Shown here in pieces: positions 8,151 through 23,100 of a DNA stretch of 64,000 nt. Under the pieces are notes generated by a model that searched no databases, was not told the origin of the DNA, and saw nothing but the letters and a program-made list of their open reading frames with translations. The DNA comes from Myxococcus hansupus. GTDB taxonomy: Bacteria; Myxococcota; Myxococcia; Myxococcales; Myxococcaceae. The stretch's first letter is position 1. Every line of letters starts with the position of its first letter. The stretch spans positions 3,864,501 to 3,928,500 of the forward strand of contig NZ_CP012109.1 of assembly GCF_000280925.3 (NCBI RefSeq), written 5' to 3'. Position numbers and translations under genes: made by a program.

Positions 8151-11100
8151 GTGCTCCTGGTTGACCTGAAGCGGGGCCTGGCGCTGGTTGCGCTGGTGGC
8201 CGGACTCGTTGTCGCGGGCAGCGCTCAGGCGCAGTCGCGCGTGGCCACTGCGTTTCCGCTGACGCCTCTTCGGCCGGGGACGACGGCGCTCGACCTGGGC
8301 CTGTCCGTGGAAGGCGACGCCCGCCAGATTCGCGTCGCCGTGAAGGCGACTTCGGCATCGTCCGGCACGGTGGTGGACGTGCGAGACCTGGTGGTGAACC
8401 GGGACCTGGCTGGCGCGGTGCCGTTCCACGTCCGGGTGCCCCTGCGCCGGGAGCTGCCGTCGGACGCCGTGGTGGAGGTCGAGGCATCCCCCACGGAAGG
8501 CGGCACGGGGACGCCGCTGATCGCCCAGTTCGATTTGACCCAGGCGCCTCCCGTCGTTCCCGCGGGCTCGGTGCGCGTCAACGCGAGCCAGGACCTGTCG
8601 CACCTCGTCGTCAGCGTGCAGGCCCAGGGGCCCGTGGCGTCCGCGGAGCTGACGCTCGTCGGCGCGTCGGTGGAGGCCCTGCGGCGGGTGCAGGGAAGCC
8701 TGAGCGACGCGGAGTCCGTGGCCTTCGCCAGCGTTCGGCGGCTGATGTCGCGCCCGCGCGAGCAGAACTCGGGGCAGATCGACTTCGTCGTCCCCATGCT
8801 CAATGGAACGCAGGTTCCCGCGGATGGCGTGGTGGTGGTGGATGTCGCCGTCCAGGACCCCTACGGACGGGTCGTCAACACCTCCGCCGTCGAGTTCACC
8901 AGCGGGCGCGCGTTCGATCCGCTCGTGGGCATCTCGTTGAGCCCGTCTCCCTTGCTGCTCTCCGGAGGGTACGGTTCGTCCGTGCCGGTGCAGGTCACGG
9001 GGCATTTCTCGCTCGCGGGAGATGTGAACCTCAGTGGTGCGCTCCAGGGCGTCGTCTACGCGTCCTCCGATGCATCCATCTTCGTCGTGTCGCCGGAAGG
9101 CGTCGTCCAGGCTCGGAATGACGGGACGGCCACGCTGACTGCGACCTTCGCGGGGGTGACCGAGACCGCGGTTGTCGTGGTGGACTCGGATGCGGACCTC
9201 GTTGGGGTCCAGTTGCTGCCCTTGCAGCCCACGGTGGAGCGCGTGGGCGGGACGTTGGCACTGCGCCTGGAGGGCATCCTGTCGGATCCCGCGGCGCCAA
9301 CGGGTGAGCGTCGCGTGGACCTCACCGCGGGCAGCCTGGGAACCGTGTGGACCTCCGAGGCATCGGATGTCGCCACGGTGGGGCAGGACGGAAGGGTGAC
9401 GGGCTTGCGCCCGGGCGTGGCCCGGATTCGCGCCGTGCATGACGCCTTCAATGCGTCCATCGACGTGGCGGTACGCGACGGTGCTCCCACCATCCGAATC
9501 GCGGCCCCCTCGACGGTGACCGCCGGAACCTCCTTCGATTTCCATGCGACCGCGACGGACGACATCTCGGTGTCGTACGTCGAGTTCCTGGTCAACGGGG
9601 TCCCCGCGGGCAGGGACATGGAAGCGCCGTACTCCATGCGCATCCAGGCCCCTCCGTATGGTGGCGCCACCATGTCGCTGTCCGCGGCGGTCGTGGACAG
9701 CGGCGGCCAACGGGTTGAAGCACCGGTGGTGAAGGTGCGGGTCGCGGGCGTTGCCGCACCGAGCACCCAGCCCGTGGTCATCGAGGCGCCGACGCCTGGC
9801 TCTCTGCTCGTTCAGGGGCTTCCCCAGGTGCTGCGTGTCACGAGCGGGGCTTGGACGGGTGGCGGCCTTTCGACCGAGGACTTCCAGGTCGTGCGGTACT
9901 ACGTCGACGATGTCTTCGCGGGCTCCGTGGACCTTCCGCGGGTCGAGATTCGCAGGCATCCGAATACGGGGGACATCATCCCCGTCCCCCTCTGGGAACT
10001 CACCTTCACGCCTCGGTCCGGCACGGCTGGAACGAGCCTCGCCATTCGGGTGGAGGCCCTGGATCGAGGCGGTGCCCTGGTCCGGTCCGACACCTTGCTG
10101 GTGCGCGTCGTCCGGGACACGCCACCGCTCTTGAGCGTGGAGCAGCCTCAGACGGCCACCGCGGACGCCGTTGCGGGCACGCCTTTCCGCGTGACGGGCA
10201 CCGTGAGCGATGACGCCCTGGCCTTCGGCACCCAGGTGTCGCTGCGCGTGGATGGCACCACCGTGGACGCCGTGCGTGTCGCGCGCGGAGGCACGGGCGG
10301 AACGGCGTCGGGGAGCGAGCGGTTCAATCTGGCGTGGACGCCCGCTCGTACAGACGTGGGGCGCGCCCGCAGGTTGGAGTTGGTGGCGACGGACAGCGCT
10401 GGGAATGTTGCGTCCAGGCTCTTCACCGTCACGGCCAAGGCCAATGCCGCGCCCCACATCGCCATTCTTTCCCCAGCCTCATCCCTGGTGCTGGTGGGCG
10501 GAAGCCAGGTCCGGCTCACCGCGAGCGTGACGGACGACACGCCCGACCCCGTGGAGGTCCGGTGGCTGGTGGGGGAGTCAGTCGTAGGCAGATCCTCCGT
10601 ACCGCCTTACAACGTTGCCTACACACTGCCGTCCGTTACGGCGTCCACGGAGTTGACGGTCGTCGCGGAAGCCCGCGACTCCGCGGGGAACACCGCCCGA
10701 ACCCAGGTGAAGTTCTTCGCTGTTCCGGACACCAAGGCGCCCGCGGTGTCCTTCGTCGTTCCCAGGAACAACGTGTCGGTGCCCCGGACGAGTGACCTGC
10801 TGGTCACCGTTGCGGGGCTCGATGACGTCGCCGTGTCCAAGGTGGAGATCCTCCTGAACGGCACGGTGGTCTTCACGGACAACGCGCCCGGAACGCAAGG
10901 CGGCGTGCGGGGATCGTTCGTCACGCACACGGTGCTCACGGCGGCCCAACTGGGGACCGCCGCGACGCACACGTTGGAGGCCAATGCCTACGATTCGTCG
11001 AACAACGTCGGCGTGGCGCCCAAGGTCACCGTCAACACCACCGACGATGCCAAACCTTCGGTGGCGTTCGCGCCGTCCACGCCGACCGAGGCCACCGTGG

Positions 11101-14100
11101 GCACGGACATCCACGTCGAGGTGCTCGCCACCGACGACGTGGGTGTCACGTCGGTGGAGCTCCTGGTGAATGGCGTGTCGAAAGGCACGGCCGTGGTGGC
11201 GCCGTACCGCTTTTCGTTCACCGTCGATGGGCCGCCGGGCACCGTCCGACTGGAAGCCCGGGCGCGCGACCAGGCTTCTGAATCCACGGCGGAGGCCTTC
11301 CTCACCGTGGTTCCGGACACCCGCAAACCGCTGGTGACCTTCCGCGCGCCGCTCCTCGGCGCTCCCGTCTTCGCGGGGCGTCCGCTTTCCGTGGAGGTCG
11401 CCGCGGCCGACGACGTGAAGGTCGCGAGGGTCGAGTTGTTCGCGCCCCACAGCCTGGGTGCACTGACCCAGGGCACCGAGGAGAACCTGTACCACGTGTA
11501 CCGGTGGTCGCTGCCGGCCACCGCCATTCCCACGGAAGGGAAACTGAAGCTGAGGGCCGTGGCCACGGACTCGTCTGGACTCACGGCGGAGCGGGAGCTC
11601 GAGGTCGCGGTGGTCGAGGACCTGCCGCCCGTGGTGACGCTGACGTCACCGGCCTCTGGGACGATCTACAAGGAAGGTGAGGACGTCCGCATCGTCGCCA
11701 CGGTGGGCGATGACGACGGCATCATCGGCATGATTGGCCTGTCGGGAGGGCAACGGCAGGGCGTTCTTCCCGAAACGGGACCGGTGATTCCGATCAGCGC
11801 CCAGCAGTCCTTCACCGTCTGGGCGCCCATCATCAGCCAAGGCGCGCTGCCGACCGTGGGCGTGGAGGTGCGGGATACAGCGGGCCAGACGGGCAAGGCC
11901 GAAGTACACCTCTCGGTCCGAGCGGACACCGAAGCCCCGACGGCGGAGTTGCTGGCACCCGCGGCACCAAGCAATGGCGGCCCCTTCTCCGTGCGATTCA
12001 ACGGCGCGCTGGGCGTGCGGGTCGCGGTCCAGGACGACGTTCGTGTGGCGAAGGTCGAGGTGGAGCTGGCGGCTCAGGACGGGACGCGTGTGCCGCTGGT
12101 GGGCGCGGACACCCTCCTGTCCGCCAAGGACAGCCGTTACGAGGAGACCCGGGTTCCGAATCCGCTCGCGCCTGGCGAGATCCTCATCAGCCGTCGGTTC
12201 TTCGCGAGCTTCGAGGGCACGGTCAAACTCCAAGGCGTCGCGGCGGGACAGTACGTCCTCAGGGCACGGGCCTTCGATCCGGCGGGCAACGCCACGCCCA
12301 CCCAGGACCTGGCGTTGGAAATCGTCGAGGCCCAGGACTCAGAGGCCCCTCGCGTCACGATGCGGTTCCAGGGCACGCCCTCCGACAAGTCCTGTGTGGC
12401 CGGCTCCCAGATCACGCTCCATGTCGACGTCACGGACGACGGCACCATCCAGACGTTCAGCGCGGAAGCCGACAACGCGCCGCTCGAAGTCACCGGCTTC
12501 ACGCCCGGGCCGCGCGTCTCGCGCACCTGGGACCTGACGCTGCCCGCGCTGGGGACGTTTGGTTCCCGGACTTACACCGCCAAGGCCCAGGCGACGGATG
12601 CCGTGGGCCGCACGACCCACGCGAGCGTGAGCTGTGAGTTGGTGGCGGATGTCCCGGCCGTGGTGCGCTGGGTTCAACCGGCGAGCGGGGGAGGGTTGAT
12701 CGAGGAGGCGTCGCAGGCCGCCGTGGTGGAAGTCGAAGAAGACACGGGCATCGGCGCGGCCTGGCTGCTGGCGACGACCGTCGCGCCCGTGAACTTCACC
12801 GGCGAGGGCCGCTTCCTGCTTCCGACGTCAGGGGCGTCCGGGAACGCCTACGGCTCCGCCATCCGGTTGGAGTTCGGGCCTGCTCAGGCCTTCGCGGTGA
12901 CCGCGGGTCCCACCGCGTTGGAGGTCTCGACACCGGCCACGGGTGTGGTGACGGGCGAACCCCGACGCCTCATCTTGACCGCCGAGCCCGAAGCGGCAAC
13001 CGGCCTCAAGGCCGAGGTCCGCTACCAGTTCACCGTGACGCCAGGGATGGAGGGGAACGCCTCCGTGCAGTCCTTCATCGCCCGGCATCCGGGTGGCGTG
13101 CGCCAGGTGGACTTGAGCACGGCGCCCCACCAGGCGGACCTGACGTTCCCCTCTGGACTTGTCGTGGAGGACGTCCGGGTGGCGTTCCTCGCCCAGCCGG
13201 GAACGAACGCGACCTCCGCTGTTTCGGACGTAGGCATTCGCTACGAAAACCAGTTCGTCCAGGTCCGGGCCGGGGCGGGTGGTGAACGGATGACGGCGCA
13301 GCCCTGGGCGATGACGGTGACGCCCGGGAAGAGCACGCCCGTGAGAACGGACTATCGCCTGCCGGCGGGCTGGTCCCCGAGCCCTGTCACCCTGAGCGCG
13401 GTCGTTCGTGACCTCGCGGGCGCTGTGACCTTGCGAAGTCAGCAGGTGGCCGCCGTTCCCGACACCCAAGGGCCCGAGGTCCGAATCAGCCAGCCCATCG
13501 CGGGAAGCTCCGTGGTGGCCGGCATGCCATTCACCGTGCGCGTCCAGGTCCGTGATGCGGTGGAGGTCCGTCGCGTCGAACTGCTCGTGGATGGAGCACC
13601 TCGGGGGACGCGAGAAGGACGTGACCTCACGGACGTCGGCTTCCCCATCTCCATTCCGGCGCCAACGGCCGGCGTCCCGATCGCCATCACGGCCATTGCC
13701 GTGGACCAGGCTGGCAATGCGTCCGTGTCGCAGCCGCTCTACCTGGATGTCCACGAAGACAGGCCGCCGCAGGTCGCGCTGCGACGGCTCAGGTATGACC
13801 TGACGCCGCAAGGAGGAGGGCTCCACAACATCTCCGAGACCGAGCTGAACAGCGGCTATGTCCGGTTGATTCAGGCCGTGCCGCACTCGGTGGATGTGGC
13901 CGCCAGCGACGACGTCGGGCTGGCGCAGATTGAAATCAGCTACCTGGGCGCCACCCTACGGTCCGTCACGCCGCCCGCGGGAGCGCGGGAGGCCCTTGAG
14001 ACCGTGACGTTCACCCCGCCGCCCGGGGCGAACGGTGCCCCCACGGTCTTGCAGGTCCGGGTCACCGATACCTTGGGCGCGCAGCAGTCACTGCGACTCG

Positions 14101-17100
14101 TCATCGAGGGGCGCAAGCCGCAGGCTCCGTCACTGGTCATCGCCAGTCCGGTGGCGGGTGCCACGCTCACCGAGGGAAGCCTCGGACTGGTGCTCTCCTC
14201 CGTGGCCGCCGACGACACGGGCGTGGCCCGGGTCGAGTACTTCCTCAATGGTCAACGGGCGTTGTCCGTGTCCAGGGCCGAGGCGAATGACATCAGCGCC
14301 ATGCCAGGAGACGGTTCGGAGGGCAGCTACCCGCTGGCCAACGACCCGATGCTCCAGAGCGCCATCGCGCGGCTGCCGGATGACTTCCGGAGAGACCTGT
14401 CGCGGGTCAAGGAGTTCCGGGGCAACGTTCGCTTGCCACCGGGATTCGTCGCCTTGGATCCGAGCCGTCCGGACACACGAATCACCCTTCGCGCCGTGGC
14501 CACCGACCAGGAAGGGCACGTCTCCTGGTCGGAGCACACTGTTCAGGTCGTCCCCGACCAGACGCTGCCGACTGGCATCGTTCTCCGGCCTTCCTTCGGC
14601 CAGGACCTGGTGGAGGGGAGCGCGGTCATTGTCGAAGCCGTGGGCATCGACAACATCTTCATCGAGGAGCTCGAAATCCTCGTCGGCCCCACCTTGAACC
14701 AGCTTCGAGTCATCCGGACCGCGGGCGGATTCAGCCCGGACTCGGCGGGTGAGCGGGACGGCTACTCCTACTCCAGCCCGGTGGTCCGCGCGGAGTTCAC
14801 GGTCCCCCGATTGAACGAGCTGGGGGCAGGGGACTCCGCCCCCTACTTGATCGCGGTCCGCGTCCGGGACTCCGCTGGGAACTCCAACGAGAATGAGCTC
14901 GCGCTCCAACTGGTCGACATCGTTCGGGACCGCGAGCCCGCGGTGTCGCTGATCTCGCCAGTCGACGGCACGCGCGTCGTCGAACAGAGCTTCGTCACGG
15001 TGACGGTGTCCGCGGAGGACGACGTGGCGGTCACCAGTGTCTGGCTCTTCGTCAATGGTGTGGAGCAGAGCCTCGTGCTTCGGGCTCCGCCGTTCGTCTT
15101 CAGTGTTCCTGTCCCGGAAGGCGCGGAGGCCCTCACGATCCAGGCCGCCGCGCGAGACTCGTTCAACCACGAAGTTCGCAGCCAGGTGGTGCACCTCCCT
15201 GTCGTCAAGGACCAGCCTCCCACGGTGGCCATCGCCGAGCCTCGAGCAGGCGTCACGCTCACCGAGGGACGGGACTTCGCGTTCGTGGTGGCGGCGCAAG
15301 ACGACGTGGGCGTCACGTCCGTCGAAGCGGTCGTTGAAGGCGGCATCGGTGGGACGCTGCGACTTTCCGCTTCAACCGCGCCCTATCGGTTCCGCGTCCC
15401 GCTTCCGTTTGGCTCAAAGGACCGCACGCTGACACTGCGGGCCACGGCGAGAGACACGTCCGGGAAGGAGGCGCGCGCCCCCGTGGTCCAGGTGTCCGTG
15501 CAAAAGGATGAGACGCCCCCGGTGGTGTCGTTCCTCCGTCCGGCGGACCAATCGGAAATGGTCGAGGGGCAAGTCCTGCGCGTCGAAGCCACCGCGGACG
15601 ACAACGTGGGCGTCGTTCGAGTCGCCTTCAAGATCGACGGCCGGGACCACGTCACCATGCCCGCGCCGCCGTACGCGTTCTCGTACCGCGTGCCGCAGGC
15701 GAAGGTGGGCAGCCAGCTCTCCATCGAGGCGACCGCGACGGACACGTCTGGCCTCACGTCCTCCAGTACGGTGAGGGTCGGTGTCGTGAAGGACGATCCG
15801 CCCGTTGTCGCGCTGAAGCCGATTTCCCAGATGGTCGCCGGTCGTCCGACTGCCCTGGTGGCGGAGGCCTCGGACGACGTCGCGGTCGCGAACGTGCGCT
15901 TCTTCGTGACGCGCCCGGGTGAATCCGAGGTGGAGATTGGCCGGCGCAACCAGTTGCCCTTCGAGTTCATCTACACGCCGGATCGCAGCTTGGGCATCGA
16001 TCCGCCTGCGACCCTGACGTTCCGCGCCAGCGCGAGTGATGTCGCGGGCCAGGAGGTGTTCAGCAGCCCCGTTTCCGTGACCATTGAAAAGGACCAACCG
16101 CCCACGGTGGCCATCACCGGTCCGCCTTCGGGCAGCGCGATTTTCGAAAGCGCGGCGGTCAGGCTGGAGGCGGACGCGAGGGATCGTGAAGGGCCCGTGA
16201 AGGCCGTTCACTTCTTCGTGGACGGCCGGAACGTGGCGACCTCCTATGCTCCGGCGGGCTTCGCTGGAAAGCCCACGGTCTACGCCGCCACGTTCCATCC
16301 CGAGCTGGGCAGCGGCAACCGGACCCTCGTCCTGACCGCGGTGGCTGTCGACTCCGCGGACCAGGAGACGGAGTCGCAGCCGGTGCTCCTGGGGACCGTG
16401 CAGGACACGGTCCCGCCCGAAGTCGATCTGGTGGATCCGCCCGGCCACGAGGTGGTGACGGAAGGGACGTCCATTACGCTGTCCGCCGCTGCGTCGGACA
16501 ACGCGACGGTCTCGAACGTCGAATTCCTGCTGGATGGCGTTGTCATCGGCTCCACGACGGTGTCCGTCCCAGGGCCCGCGAACAGGCCCCTGTTCAGCGT
16601 GAACTGGCCTGTGCCCACGGACCGGGCCGGTGCCGAGCTGTCCTTCCGCGCCGCCGCGATGGACCCCAGTGAAAACCGGGGCATGTCGGCCACGGAGAAG
16701 GTGGAGATCGGCATGGCGCCGGCCTTCACCTTCGACCCGTTCCAGGGTGGCGTGCAGTCCTTCATGCGAGAGGGCCCGCTTGACCGGCTGCTGCTCGGAC
16801 TGGATAAGGAAAACGACCATCAGGTCGCCGTGGTCCAGCTTGGCGAGGGGACTGCGACGACGCTGGGCAAGGCGTTCGTGGATGGCCCGCCGCGAGCCGC
16901 TGTGCTGTTGCGGGATCTGGCCGTGGTGGCGACCGGACGCTCGGGTACCCCGAGCACCGTGCAGTATCCGCCGCAGCTCACGCTCATCGACCTGGCCGGC
17001 GTACCGAGCGTGATTCCGCGCAGGCAGGGCTCCGTTGACCTCCCGGGTGAATCCATCCATGGGTTGGCCGTATCGGGTCACCTTGCCTTCGTGGCCAACG

Positions 17101-20100
17101 GCGCGGCAGGCGTCGCCGTGGTCGACATCGAGGACCCAGAGGCCCCGGTCCGTTTGAACACGCGGCCCATCACGGGCACCGCCCAGGACGTCGCGGTGCA
17201 AGGCCACCTGTTGCTCGTGGCCGGAGGTCCCGCGGGCCTCCGCGTGCATGACCTGCGCGATCCGTCCTTCAGGGAATTGAGTTACCTCGCGCTGCCTGGA
17301 GAGGCCGTGCGTGTCGTGGTGCAGGGCGCGCGCGCGTACGTTGCGTGCAAGGACCCTGCGGCGACGTTGGCGGTCGTGGACCTGTCCCAGCCGAACAGCC
17401 CACTGCTGAAGTCGCTCCTGACGCATCGCCCGAAGAACGCGGCCTTGCGCGCCACGGGGCTCTCGGATGTCGCGGTGAGCGGCAACCTCGCGGTGGTGGC
17501 CGCTTCGTTGGTGGACGCCAGAGGCGTGCCCACCAAGGGGCTGCTTTCCGTGTCGGCGCTGCGTCCGGACGGAGCCCTGGAGCACGATCCCCTCAATGCT
17601 TCCGAGCCGCTCAAGGCCAATCTCCCACGTGCGAACGCAGTGTCCATCGCCTCGGGTGTCCCCCTCGCCACCTTCGGGGTGACGGGGAGCGCGGCATTCA
17701 CGCCAGGGCGACTCGTCGTCACGGGCGTAACGCCCGACGACGGCGCGGCCCAGGTGGCTGTCAACGCCCCGGTGGCCATCGAGTTCTCGACGCCTCCCGC
17801 GCCCGACACCGTCACGGCGCAGTCCGTCCGGCTCCGGAAGGGGGACGCGACGATCGGCCAGTGGGTCGACGCGACGCTCGCGGCGGACGGCAGGACGGTG
17901 ACCATCACGCCCGCGCAGCCGTTGGCCGTGTCGACGCAGTACTTCGTCTCGGTGACAACGGACGTGAAGAGCGTCGGTGGAACGGCCTTGTCGGAGCCGT
18001 TCATCGCGAGCTTCAAGACCCGGGCGACCGCCAACGCATTGCCAAACGTGTCGAAGGTGTCGCCCCCGGCGGGACCGCTCGCGGGTGGAACGCAGGTGAC
18101 GATTCACGGCGACCACTTCGCAACGGGGGTCCGCGTCTACATCGGCAACTCCGAGGCGCGGGTGCTGCAAGTCGCCGAGGTCCCCAATAGCATCGTTCTC
18201 CTCACGCCCCCCGGTGTCGAGGGGCACGCGGTCGTGACGGTCGTCAACCCGGATGGCGGTGAAGCGTCCGTCGTAGGCGGCTTCGTCTATCTACCGATGC
18301 TGCAGGTGTCGTTGGTGGCCCCTGCCTCGGGTCCCGTGGCCGGTGGCACGCAGGTGGAAGTGTCGGGCGCGGGCTTCCAGCGTGGCGCGACCGTGACCTT
18401 CAACGGCACCGCGGCGACACAGGTTCGGGTCCTGGCTCCCGGACGGCTGGTCGCCGTGACGCCCGCGGGGGTGTTCGGTCCCGCCGACGTGCTCGTGACG
18501 AATCCGGATGGCGAACGCGCCTACGCGCCCGGTGCGTTCCTCTACAGCCGGCTCGCGGTCTCCAGGGTCATTGGCCGCCACGATCCGCATGCGAACCCTG
18601 GTGGCCAGTCGGACCACGAGTTGTCCCAGGGGAATCCCCTGGCCGTGGTGCTCCGGGACAAGACGGCCTGGGTGTTGTCGGCGGCGCAGGTCTACACCGC
18701 GGCGAGAACGCCCGCCGAGTTGTTGTCGAACAGCATTCCGGGCGGACTGGGTGCGGTGGATGTCACGACGCCCGAGGACGCAGCGGTGCTCGGCGGCATT
18801 TCCATTCTGCCGCCCTACGAGCCCGTGGCGCTGGCGATCCGAGGAACGCGTGGCTTCGTCGTCGCCAACGGGAAGTCCCTGCCGCACGTGGACGTCGCAG
18901 GGGAAGGGCAGGCGGCACTGCTCGTCTTCGACCTGACGCAACGGACAGCACCCACCTATGTGGATGTCGTGAGCTTCCCTGGAACGGCGCATGCGGTCTC
19001 CCTGGTGGGGGACCTCGCGCTCGTCGCCGCCGGAGAGGCGGGCCTGCAGATGTTCTCGATCGCGAACCCGGACCGGCCCCTGCTGCTGGGCGCGAAGCAG
19101 AACTTCCTGATGGCGGGCGTTTTCGGCCCCGTGTCCGTGCAGAAGGTCACGGCCTCTGGACGGCATGCGTTGATTCAGGCCACCCGGAACGCGGCGACCA
19201 GTACGTTGCTCGTGGACCTCGCGACGCCTGGGCTCTCCGTCCTGGGGGAGCTGGCCGGAAACTACGGCGAGATGGACATTCGCGGTCCGCAAGCGCTTTC
19301 GGCTGCACGGTCGCTGCGCACCGTTTCGCTGACGCCGACGTCACGCCCCTACGTCCATGCGGTCATTCCTCCTCTCATGCGTTCGGGGCTCTTCGTCAGT
19401 GGGGCCGCCCATCCGCATGTCATGGCGGGCATCACCTCGCCCATTGGACCGCTCGGCAGTCCCGCATCGTTGCAGCTCGTCGAGGCGTCCAGCATGGCGT
19501 CGCCCCGGAGCATCGACGCGATCGACCTGTATCCTGCGGTCAGCCTGTCCGGTGTGGACATCGACGGCGACGTGGCTGTCGCGACAATTTCGGCGACCGA
19601 TATGCGCGCCGCGAAGAACGCCCTGGCCGTGGTTCGGCTGCCGTTCCCCGTGGTGGTCGCCAGCACACCGGAGAATGGCCAGGAGCATGTCCGCCCCACG
19701 GAGGCAGTGCGGCTCAGCTTCAATGTCCCGGTGACGCGGGGCAACCCGGGGGACAGCTCCATTCGGCTGTACGAACTCGATGGTTCGGCGGAAGGCAAGG
19801 ACGTCACCGGGACAGTGTCGGTGGTCGGCACGGAGCTGTCGGTCATGCCCGCCGACCAGGAGCTGGGGCTGTCGAAGCGGTATCGACTGGTCGTCCAGGG
19901 CCTCCGTGAGGTTGTCGAAGGGAGCTCCGCGACTGGGGCGCTCATGCCAGGGCCCTACACCCTGGAGTTCACCACGGCGGCCGCGCGCGACGCGGTTCCC
20001 ATGCACGTCACGAAGCTTTCGGTCCGGGAAGGTCCTGTGGAAGGTGGGACCGAACTGAAAATCGAGGGCAGTGGGTTCAGTCCAGGCCTCAAGGTGACCT

Positions 20101-23100
20101 TCAACGGGGTCCCCGCGGAAGCCCCTGCCGTGTCCGAGGACGGAACGGAGGTGACCCTGCTCACGCCGCCGGGCGTCGAAGGTGCCGCGACCCTGGAGCT
20201 GACGAGCCTGTCCGGGGCGTCGTTGGTGATGCCGGGCGCGTTCCTCTACAAGCGAGCGTTGGGCCTCACGAGCGTGTCGCCCTCGCGCGGCCCCACGTCC
20301 GGAGGCACACGCGTCATCATCGAGGGGCACGGGTTCGCGGTCGATGGGCAAGTCATCGTTCGCTTCAATGGCGTCGAGGCCCAGCGGGTTCGAGTTCTGG
20401 GGTTGAACAGGCTCGAGGCCTACACGCCGAACGGGGCCCCAGGCGTCGTGGATGTCTCCGTCCAGAATCCCGACGGCGTTGTCGAAACGCTCCAAGGGGC
20501 CTTCATCTACGACGCCCCCGTCGGCGCCTCCGTGGCATTGGCGGGGACCCTGCGTGACGCGGTGGTCATTGGTTCCTACGCCTATGTGGTCGGTAGTAAC
20601 GGCCTGCACGTGGTGGACATGTCGGGCGTCTACACGCGAGGGGATGCTGAGCTCCAGGGCCTCCCCATTCCGCCGGACCGCCAGGCGGGGGTTGTGGACG
20701 AAGACGGTCAACATGGCGACGACCGAATCATCGGCACCCAAAGCGCGGGAGACTTGTGGGCCGTGTCGTACCCCGCGACAGGCGGACACCGGCTCTTCGC
20801 CAGCGGTGTCTCCGCGCGAGATGAGGACGGTGCCGTTCTCGCGGGAGCCATCTACGAGTTCAACATTCAAGACCCCGCGAATCCCGTTCTCGTCAATGAG
20901 CGCGCCATCCTGGGGGCCGGCGTGTTCGATGTGGACGCCCGTGGAGACCGGCTGCTGGCGGCTGCCACCAGCGCGGGCTTCCACACGTTCGACATCTCGT
21001 ACGCGCCATTCCCCATTCGCGATTTCGCTTCAGCCCCGCACGCGCAGGCCGTGGCGCTCGAAGCCGGGCAGGCCGTGGCCGGTGTGGGAACCCGAACGCA
21101 GGGAGGGACCGTCACGGGCGGGCGCCTGCGCACGCTTTCGGTGGAGGGGCCTCTCGCGGTGCAGGGGGAACTGGATCTCAATGTCCAGCGAGTGCGGTTG
21201 CGGGGCCCCCTCGCGGTCGTTGCGGCGGGCAGTGCCGGGTTGGTGCTGGTGGACGTCAGCGACCCTGCGCATCCGGAGATCCTGAAAACGGTTGATGTCC
21301 ATGGGTTCGCCACCGACGTGCGTCTGGTGGGGTCGCTGGCCTATGTGTCGGCGGGCGCCGCAGGTGTGGCGGTCGTGGATGTGAGCAACCCGCGCGAAGC
21401 GCAACTCCTGCACCATGTCACAGGCGCGCATGCGGGAAGCACGTTCGCGGCGGCCGTGACGCCGGGCGGACGGGTGGTGAGTCTGCGTCAGCGCACGGGG
21501 GGCACTTGGTCGTTGGATTTCGGTCCGGGGACCGAGCTGTCCGTGACCAGCGCCTCCGTCTCCACGGGTGACGTGGTCCCGCTGAACCTCGGCTCGATCA
21601 CAGTCACGTTGTCCACCACCGTGGACCCCACGACCGTCGACTCCGCGGCCCAGCTCACCGCGGGAGGCGTCCTGGTGGCTGGCGAGTGGGAAGCGGGAAG
21701 CGCCCAAGAGAGCCGCAGCACCATGGTCTTCAATCTCGCCCAGCCGCTGCCTCCGGACGCGCCCATGCGGCTGTCGTTGAGTGTGGACCTGAAGAGCCGC
21801 GATGGCGCGCAGCTCGTGGCGCCCTTCGAGGTCGAGTTCTGGAGCGCGGGGGCCGAAGGAGGCGCGCCCAGGCTCACGCAGGTCGTTCCTCGCGTGGGGC
21901 CAATCACCGGCGGAGGGATCAGCGAGCTGCTCGGGTTTGATTTCGACGAATCCGTCGAGGTCTTCGTGGGTGGCGCACCCGCGAACGTCCTTGCTCGGTC
22001 GTCGGGGCGGCTCACCGTGGAGATTCCGCCCGGTGGTCCCGGGCTGGCGGACGTGGTGGTGCGGAGCATGGCCACGGGGCTGAGCTCGCGCCGTGAGGGT
22101 GGGTATCTGTACACGCTGCCGCTCTACGTCGAGAGCGCCACCCCTCAGTTCCTGAATCCTCGCGGTGGGAGCACGGTGGACATCCAGGGCACGGGCTTCC
22201 TGCCGGCTTGGGCCCATCCGCTCGGCTCCACGCAGGTGCGGGTCCGCGGCATTCCCGCGACGCAGGTGCAGGTGCTGTCACTGACCCGCATGCGCGCCGT
22301 GGCGGGACCGGGCTCCTTCGGCGACGCGCCGGTCGTGGTCGTGTCCCCTGACGGCATCGAGCGAAGCACCGCGCCCAATCGTGTGGGCTACGGTCTCCCG
22401 TTTTCGGGCGAGGAGAAGGCGCTGTCGGTGAGGCCGGGCGCGCTGTCTCGCAGCCCGCTGTCTCCGTATTACATCTATGCGTCGGGTGGCTCCTCGGTCA
22501 GCGGCAACCGGTTCGAACAGGAGTACCGAGGGGAGCTCACCGGAGATGGCCGGGTCCCCCAGTCCTATCGGATGGCGGCGTTCGACGTGCAGTTGGCGAC
22601 GCGGCCCAGGGCCGCTGGCGCGCAGGTCGTGAATCCGGACGGCTCGGCCAACGCGCAGATCGACAGGCTGGTCGCGGTGCTGCAGGGACGGTTGCCCAAC
22701 GGGACGCCGTTGCCGGATGTCGAGCTGATGCCGGACTCGCTGGACGTGGCGATCTCGGGCGACAAGCTCTATGTCGCCAATGGTCAGAGCGGTTTGTCGG
22801 TGATTGACGGTCGCGGCACCTCCGAGCAGCCCGATGGAACGCTCGAGAGCCTGAAGTTGCTGGGGCGTGCCAAGGTGTCTTCCGCCGAAGGCATGCTGGC
22901 CTCTCGCGTGATCCCGACGCCGGTGGGCGCGTGGGTCTTGTCGAATGGCCTCCGAGACGACCCGACTGTGCCTCCGCCCAACCTCTGTCTCCCCTTGAAG
23001 CCGATGATTGGCTTCGGCGGCATTCTGAGCCTGATTGACGCGCGCAACCCCGCGGACCCGGTCCTGGTATCGCAAGTGGGCGGCGGCGAAGCCTTCCAGC

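Noticed and set aside
8043-10457. Long minus-strand frame of 804 codons, and similar ones at 15414-18227, 30590-32905 and 44871-46868
   Set aside because: Their translations are Arg/His/Gly-rich low-complexity shadows of the giant genes, a usual effect of high third-position GC. None shows a domain or signal peptide.
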